A stretch of DNA of 64,000 bases, taken from contig NC_077243.1 of assembly GCF_947179165.1 (NCBI RefSeq), forward strand, positions 49,864,501 through 49,928,500, read 5' to 3'. Source of the DNA: Solanum dulcamara. Taxonomy: Eukaryota; Streptophyta; Magnoliopsida; Solanales; Solanaceae. Under the pieces are notes generated by a model that was not told the DNA's origin, made no database searches, and saw only the letters and a program-made list of their open reading frames with translations. The translations under genes were made by a program, and so were the position numbers. Position 1 is the stretch's first letter; each line of letters starts with the position of its first letter. Positions 57,473 to 64,000 of the stretch are shown piece by piece.

Positions 57473-59423
57473 TGTAATGACCTTGAGGGTCATTTTTGGA
57501 AATTCTTAAGAAATTACCATTTTATCCCTCTCGTTAGTTTTTTCGAGTGTTAATTGATTGGTTTTGATAAATTTTTAAGAGGTTGTGATTTGAGTGAGTT
57601 TGTGAGTTTTAATGGTTTAAGTGGCTCAAAAGTTGTTTTCGGTACCAACCATAGCTATGGGCCTCAGAACAAAATTCCATCAGTTCCATCAGCTTCGGAA
57701 TGTGAAAATTGGTCTAGGAGAGTTGTCGGAATCAGATTTGAGGTTGACACGTAGATTTGAGGTCTTAAGTTGGAAAGTTTGGTTTTAAATGAGTCGAGTT
57801 TGATTTTGGTAAACAATTTGAGTTCGGAGTCTCAGATTGGATTTTTGATAATTTCGTTGGTTTCAGTGGATGATTTCAATCCTAGGAGCGGCTTTGTTAT
57901 ATTTTTTGGAGGTCCAGAGCTCATTTTGATCTTTTTGAGGTTCAAAGTTAGTTGCAACTTATCAAGTTTTGGGTCATGGAGACCTTGAATTTGAATTTTG
58001 ATGGTTCCATTGAGTCTGAAACGTCGAATCTAGTAAGAGTTATAGTTTGTGTATACGAGACTCCGAACGAATTCCGAGGGTTCGATCGAAGACTTTGAGT
58101 TTGAAAATACTGATTTCTAGTGCAGGTATTCTTCTTCCTCGCGTTCGCGACCTCTTCCTCGCGTTCGCGAAGAGTTACTTCTATTGCTCCTCACGATCAC
58201 GGTTGAAGCCAGCGATCGAGAAGGGTAGCCTGTCTGTGCTTCGCGTTCGCGATTGATTCCTTGCGTTTGCGACAACAAAGCATTTTGTGCTTCGCTATCG
58301 CGAGGGTTAGTGGCCTACGATCGCGAAGGGTTAAATCGCATCCCTAAAATAGTAACTTCAGGAATTTTCCAAATCTTTCCATCTCCTCCATTTTCTCTCG
58401 TTGGAAGCTCTAGGAGAGGTGATTAAATGTAGTCAAAATTTAGAGGAATTTCACTGGGGTAAGTTCATCTTCCTTCCTAAGTCATTTTTCATTAATTTGG
58501 TCTTCTAAAACCATCCAAAAGCTATGAATTTAATGTGGGTTCTTGGAGATTTTCTTTCCAATTTCAAAATAAAAGAGATGATGATTTTTACCTTGTTTCT
58601 TGGCCTATTTTAATGGGTTTTTCAACCATGAGTTCCTTATGACTAGTAGAATGTGATTTTATCATAAAATTCTAGATTTACTCTTTTTTGAAATTAATCA
58701 ATTTTTAGACTATTTTATCTCCGATTCTGAATCCTTGCAATATGGGTGTCATTGGACTTCTTATGATGTGTATGTTTCATTCTTGATAGTGGGTTGTCAT
58801 TTTGAATGTTGAATTCGAGAGTTGTTCGTCTGGTAAAAGTGTTCGAGTGCGGTTTCGACAAATGAGGTAGGTTTCACTATCCTTCTTGAGACTAGGATAG
58901 GGTAATTAGTCAATCTTATGTTGTAGACTTTGGAATGGGGTTGTGGTATAGAATAAGACTGATAAATTATTTGCAATGCCCATGTGGGGGCTTATTTATA
59001 CTGTGTAGCCCGTGTGGCGGCCTTATTTGCTATCTTATCTATTTTGGAAATGTGTTATTCATGACTTAATTATGATAGAGATGTGAGAAGGTTATTTGAC
59101 TTGAAATGCCCACCTGAGGAGTTTAGTTGGGGGTTTTGAGTATAATTGAGTACTGAGTTGTATCTAAAAGAGGGTGAACATTTATTTTAATAAAAATTCC
59201 TTTGCATTGCTATCTATTGAGGGTTTGAGGGTGAATATCATGCTTAGGTTGAGTTTCGAGAACTTGAACCTTGTCTATACATGTTGAATAGAATATTGCT
59301 TCTATGCCATATGTATTGTGATGTATTCATTACAACATTGATCTTGGAAAGTGGAGAATTGTGAAAGTATTTTTGAGAAAGAAAATATGACACCTTATTG
59401 ATCCTTGACCACGAGCTAGGTGG
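57473..59423 (+). mobile_element. LTR E (gypsy-like), left part
   Basis: Starts TGTAATGACCTTGAGGGTCA after AGTGAA. It runs in parallel with LTR D from its first base and stops at GAGCTAGGTGG where LTR D inserted. It carries the CGCGTTCGCGA-type word cluster at 58,130-58,330 and a 5' region with AAAATTGGTCTAGGAGAG shared with LTR D. Confidence 0.82.
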
Positions 59424-62120
59424 TATAATGACTTTGAGGGTTATTTTCAGAAATTGGTGCGAAATTACCATTTTACCCCTATCATTTGTACCCCCGGGTA
59501 TTATTTGTTTAGTTTGTATGGTTGAATGTGTTAAAGTCTTAATAGATAGTGAAATGGGCAAATTCTTGAGTTCTATAGAGTTAAGTTGTGAAAAAGTGGT
59601 TTTCGAGACCAAATAGAGCTATAGGTCTCGAAACGGGATTCCGTCAGTTCCATCAGCTCCAAAATGTGGAAATTAGTCTAAGAGAGTTGTTGGAAACAAA
59701 TTTGGGGTTGATATGCGAAATTGAGGTCTCAAGTTGGAAAGTTAGTTTTAAAAGAGTTAAGTTTGACTTTGGTCAAATAATTAAGTTCGGAGACAGAGAT
59801 TGGATTTCTGATGATTCCAATGGTTTGGGGGGAGGGTGATTCTAATGCTAGAAATGGATTCATTGTAATTTTTAGAGGTTTCAAGGGTATTTTGGGTATT
59901 TCAAATGCCAAAACTAGTTTAGTTTTGACTTAACGGATTTTGGGTCAAGGAGACATCGAGTTCGAATTCCAATAGTTCTATTGAGTCTGGAACTTCGAAT
60001 TTAGTAGGAGTGCATATATAGTTTGTGTGTATGGAATTTCGAACAAATCTCGAGGGTCCGTTCGGAGAATTTTTGTAAGTGTTGGACTGCTATCTGGTGT
60101 AGTCACACTTCCTTCTCCGCATTCACAAAGTGTGTCCGCGTTCGTGGTGTGCAGCTTTTCCCTTCTCCGCAGTCGCAGAGGATCTTTCCAGAGAGCTCAA
60201 CGTTCGCAGAGTTAAATGTCCGCGTTCGCGGAGAGCATTTTAGACATGAAACAGTAAAGGTTGGGAAAACCTCCACTTTTCACATTTTGAGTTCTTGAAG
60301 CTTGGGGAGGCGATTTGAGAAGGGATTTTCGAGGAAAAGTATTGGGTAAGTGATTTTTTTTACCTTAAATCTTCTATTCTCGTTAATTATTGGGTAATTT
60401 CAACTCTTAAATCTTTAGTTTCAAACCCCAAATTTCTTTTTTTTTCTCTAACCCGAATTCAAGGAAAATAGTGATTTCTAACTCGTTTTGAACTCTATTT
60501 TTGTTGTTTTTTCAACCATGAGTTTCTAATTACTAGTAGAGCATGATTTTGCAAGAAATTTCCATATTCGACCCTTTTTGAAATTAATTAATTTTTAGAC
60601 TATTTTACCTCCGTTTTCAAAACCCATCAATATGGGTGTCATTTGACTCCTTATGAAACGTATATTTCATTCTTGAGAGTGTGTTGTCATTCTGGGCATT
60701 GAATTCGAGAGTTGATCATCCGGTGGAGGTGTTCGAGGGAGGTTTCAGCTATTGAGGTAGGTTTGATTATCCTTCTTAGGGTTGAGTTGGGGTAATTAGT
60801 TAAATTCTATGTTGTAGACTTTGGGATGGGGTCGTAGTGTAGTTTGGGACTGATAATTGATATTGTGATGTCCGTGTGGGGGATTATATGTGCTGTGTAG
60901 CTCGTGTGGGGGTTTTATCTGATATTTTATCTGTGATTGAGATTGTGTAATCTATTACTTGACTAAGTAGATATGAGTAGAGGTTATTTGACTGGTAATG
61001 CCCGTCTGAGGGTTGATTTGAGGGTTTTGAGCATGCCTGAGTAGGGGTATATTATTGAAAAAGGGTGAACACTTAATTGACATATTTCCTTCCCATTATT
61101 GTCTATTAAGGGTGAATATCATGCTTAGATTGAGTTTTGAGAACTTTGAACCTTATACTACATGTTGAGTTGAATATTACCTCCATAACTTATATATTAT
61201 GATTGCATTCATCCTCATTCATACTATTATTGATCATTGGGAAGTTGAGAATAGTGGAAACCCTTTTAAGAAAGAAAATGTGACATGTTTTATATCTTTG
61301 ACCACGAGATAGGTACCAAGTGAATGAGATATTAGTATCATGATTCCTTGGTCATAAGTTGGGTGGAGATGTAGTTGATACATTGAGATTGTGATGAGGT
61401 ATGTGGTCTGCGAGACCCTCATGGGTCCTGCTTGGTAGCACAACTCAACAGGTGTAAACGACAGATTGTGTGATAGTCTTGATTCCACCGTATCATTACA
61501 TCATTGCATCATCATATTACATTTCATCCCATTGATACATGTGATACTTGACCTATCTGTATAACTGTGATATTAAATTGTATTTATGTGTTCACTTTAC
61601 TCGTGCTGTTCTATATAAATTGGTGGCAGCGTAGTCAGAATGAGACTTTTCTGCGTGCAGGTGGAAGCGTTCCTTAGTTTATTTCATAGATTTTGATTAA
61701 TTCCCTATACTCAGTCGGTTAAACCTACTGAGTACATCTTGATTGTACTCACCCCTACTTCTGTCCCTTTTTGATGCAAATACTAGCCAGGGCATTCAAC
61801 GGTAGTTGATTACAATGGGTACACTATTCTCGGATCAGTGGTGAGAATTTGGGATCCAGATCGTTGCTAGTCCATCTTGTGTTTTAGTCTTTTCTATATT
61901 CAGAGACTTAAAATGTGTATTCAGATTCAGTTGTGTATTTAGATCTCTTTACACTTATGACACTAGGTTTTGAGAATTTATTCGTTGTTGTTGCCCTTTT
62001 ATCGTATCTATTGTGGCCTGACTTCCTTTTTGGAGTCTCGTATGATTTTACTTTTTATCTTATGCATTGAGATCGGGTTGGGATGCGTGCCATCATAACC
62101 TTAGTTTCTGGGTCGTGATA
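59424..62120 (+). mobile_element. Solo LTR D, nested in LTR E of the same family
   Basis: Starts TATAATGACTTTGAGGGTTA (a decayed TGTAATGACC) and ends TTTCTGGGTCGTGATA, 2,697 bp. Flanks GGTGG (59,419-59,423) and AGTGG (62,121-62,125) form a 5-bp duplication with one change. It holds a word cluster of CCGCGTTCGCGG/CCGCAGTCGCAG type at 60,110-60,235. No internal genes. Confidence 0.85.
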
Positions 62121-62505
62121 AGTGGCAAGTTGAAGAGATTTTGAGATGTGATACAATATATGGACTGCGAGTCCCCCATGGATCCTTGTCTAGAAGCCTT
62201 AGCTCGATAGGTGTATACAGAAGTTGCGCGACAGCCTTGATTCCACCGTACTATCATATCATTGCATCTTCACATTGTATTACATTGATATCTATGATAC
62301 TTGACTTAGCTGATTAACTGTGATATAAATCGTACTTATGTGTTTACTTTAATCACGTCGTTCTATATAAATTGGTGGCACCTTAGCTAGAGTGAGACTT
62401 TTCTGTATGCAGGTGGAAGTGTTTCTTAGTTTATTTCATAAGTTTCATTAATTTCTTATACTCAGTCGGCTTAACCTACTGAGTACATGTGGATTGTTTT
62501 CTTAT
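62121..62505 (+). mobile_element. LTR E, right part, 3'-truncated
   Basis: Parallels 61,320-61,745 of LTR D: GCGAG.CCC.CATGG.TCCT, CTTGATTCCACCGTA, CTATATAAATTGGTGGCA, TTCTGTATGCAGGTGGAAGT and CTACTGAGTACAT. Homology ends near 62,505, leaving about 380 bp of the LTR end missing. Confidence 0.82.
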
Positions 62506-63770
62506 TCACCTTTAAGATACCCTAATGGATGTTTTCTTTGTACTATACATTACAACTATAATGTGTAAACACTCATCACATAATAATTAAAAATGTTGTT
62601 CAATTATTTCATAGCAATTTCTGATATTACAGAGGATGGAAGACTTCTCTAAAGGATAACAATTTCATTTTTCTTTTTCTTTTAGACTATACATGACATT
62701 TATTTTACTGATTGATTGATTTGATTTAACTGACTTTTTATTCAATCAGTTTCACAAATTTAGTCATTAGAAGATAATTTTTTATTTTGGTAAAAAGTTA
62801 CAACAAACGTATGTTTTTACTACTTTTTAAATTGTGATAACAAATTGGATGAGCTATATGTTCTTAACTCCAATACATATCTTATCCAATTTACAATTGC
62901 TATTAAACAAGACAAGTTTAGGTGATTCCTCTTTCTTGATTTACTTTGAATGGGTATAGAACTTTACCAACTCAATATTGAAATAAATAATATGAATATT
63001 TTCATCAATTATCTTTATAACTTTGTTTTCTATCGTATGCGGATCAATCTAAACATGCATAGGTCTAAAAAGTATTCCGCTTTAAGAATATTTTGTGTTT
63101 CTGTTTCTATTTTCATATCTCTCTTTATTTCTCTGTTGGTCGATGATGATGTATTAATTCAAAATTTGACTAGGGAATGGAGAATGAAAATGATATATAG
63201 TAAATGATTTAATAGGAGATTTTCTATATGATACTGATGGTTTGGATGAACAATAATGCCAAAAACTATATTCTTGCGAAAAGGTTGAGTGGAGTAGGAC
63301 AATAATAACATTCTCATGGTTGCTCTATAGCTCCATCAGATATTTGGTGGTCTCTACATACTCTCCATGCTTATTTTGTCTTGATATACAAAAAATTTAG
63401 ATCATAATATTAGTGTGGTGGCTACATTCTTATCTTTCAATTTCTTCATTTTATTCTTTAAATCTCAATTTTTGGCCATTTTGATATAGTTTTATCTATA
63501 ATGTATAATATAAAAATATAACTTTATTTTTGTTGGGTTCGAGCATTGCCTGAGCTATCACTACTAGTATAATAAAGAGAAAATTACATAACCAAGCTAA
63601 TATTAGTAGTTAATTATGCTTCATAACTATTGTTTAAATTAATTATGGAAAACAGTTATATTTTAAGAAAATGACTATAAGTTCCACATAGCTACAGCTG
63701 CAGAGGATAGTCTCTAAAAGCTACAACCGTCTCTTCTTATTATTCTCTGAAAATATTATGTTTAGTATCC
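62506..63770. other. AT-rich spacer, nothing recognised
   Basis: The plus-strand frame 62,950-63,207 (85 codons) is isolated, AT-biased and without family resemblance, so it is not called a gene. Confidence 0.45.
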
Positions 63771-64000
63771 TTTTTCTCCTTTTATACAAAGCAATACACA
63801 CACACTCTCTCTCTCTCTTATCACATCCACTTATTTTCCTTCTAAATTTCTCAATCCCCCCCTAAATCACTCAATCGAATCAAAATTCAAAATTTGAAAA
63901 TTTTATTCATCCCTGTGCAAAATCAAATCCAGGTAACTTGTTACACCCATTAAAATTACCAAAATATCCCTAGACTAAAGAACGCTCGCACAATGCAACA
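63771..64000 (+). promoter_or_regulatory. Possible promoter and 5' leader of a plus-strand gene beyond the window
   Basis: A TATA-like TTTATACAAA (63,781-63,790) is followed by a CACACACTCTCTCTCTCTC tract (63,796-63,818). After that comes a pyrimidine- and A-rich leader without ATG until late. CAG|GTAACTTG at 63,931-63,938 could be the donor of a leader intron. All of this is compositional inference; no coding sequence is visible. Confidence 0.3.

Noticed and set aside
57473..62505. A complete retrotransposon with two LTRs
   Set aside because: No PBS, polypurine tract or coding sequence between the copies; the second copy is inserted in the first.
62950..63207. 85-codon frame near the right end
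   Set aside because: AT-biased composition, isolated and without recognisable domain; likely chance.

Overview
This is nuclear plant DNA. The evidence points to Solanaceae: Ty3/gypsy (Tekay/Del-like) and Ty1/copia retrotransposons, an Au-like SINE fragment, a SINE of the tobacco TS type, and a TE-bloated gene of the plant CBSCBSPB family. Genus cannot be fixed by eye; the abundance of 2-3 kb LTRs would fit a large genome such as Capsicum or Nicotiana.

Region 1-23,048 is a stack of nested gypsy elements. The oldest layer (element 3) has a partial 5' LTR (11,467-12,991), a PBS (13,000), a gag start codon (15,510), and gag-protease-RT remnants ending abruptly near 23,048. Into it went a chromovirus-like element 2 (partial 5' LTR 1-629 plus 3,705-5,081, decayed gag-pol, 3' LTR 9,342-11,466), solo LTR C in the leader (13,033-15,327, perfect TTAGG duplication) and solo LTR B in gag (15,522-18,847). 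A ~1.95 kb tandem duplication then copied the LTR B/gag junction. A reverse-oriented relative of LTR B, solo LTR A (630-3,704), sits inside the 5' LTR of element 2.

Region 23,049-27,927 is intergenic and AT-rich. It holds a small dispersed repeat array, a perfect 144-bp tandem duplication and a Stowaway-like MITE.

Region 27,928-55,566 (minus strand) is the one intact host gene. I reconstructed it as 14 coding exons with canonical GT-AG sites and consistent phases, encoding a 545-residue protein with four CBS motifs, a PB1 domain and a C-terminal membrane segment (CBSCBSPB family). Its seventh intron is 15,850 bp. It contains a copia element (35,613-46,904) that is split by a near-full-length LINE (38,408-44,156, 14-bp target duplication) and carries an antisense gypsy gag fragment, with two SINE remnants nearby. 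Other introns hold two Mutator-type elements with 9-bp duplications, a Stowaway-like MITE and hAT-like MITEs.

Region 55,567-64,000 holds the gene's promoter side, then an LTR (E) with another solo LTR of the same family (D) inserted in it. The final 200 bp look like the promoter and 5' leader of a plus-strand gene lying beyond the window.

No rRNA, tRNA, CRISPR or bacterial-type feature was seen. The most unusual pattern is that several unrelated LTR families each carry their own cluster of short palindromic words, in two or three of them directly upstream of a TATA-like box.
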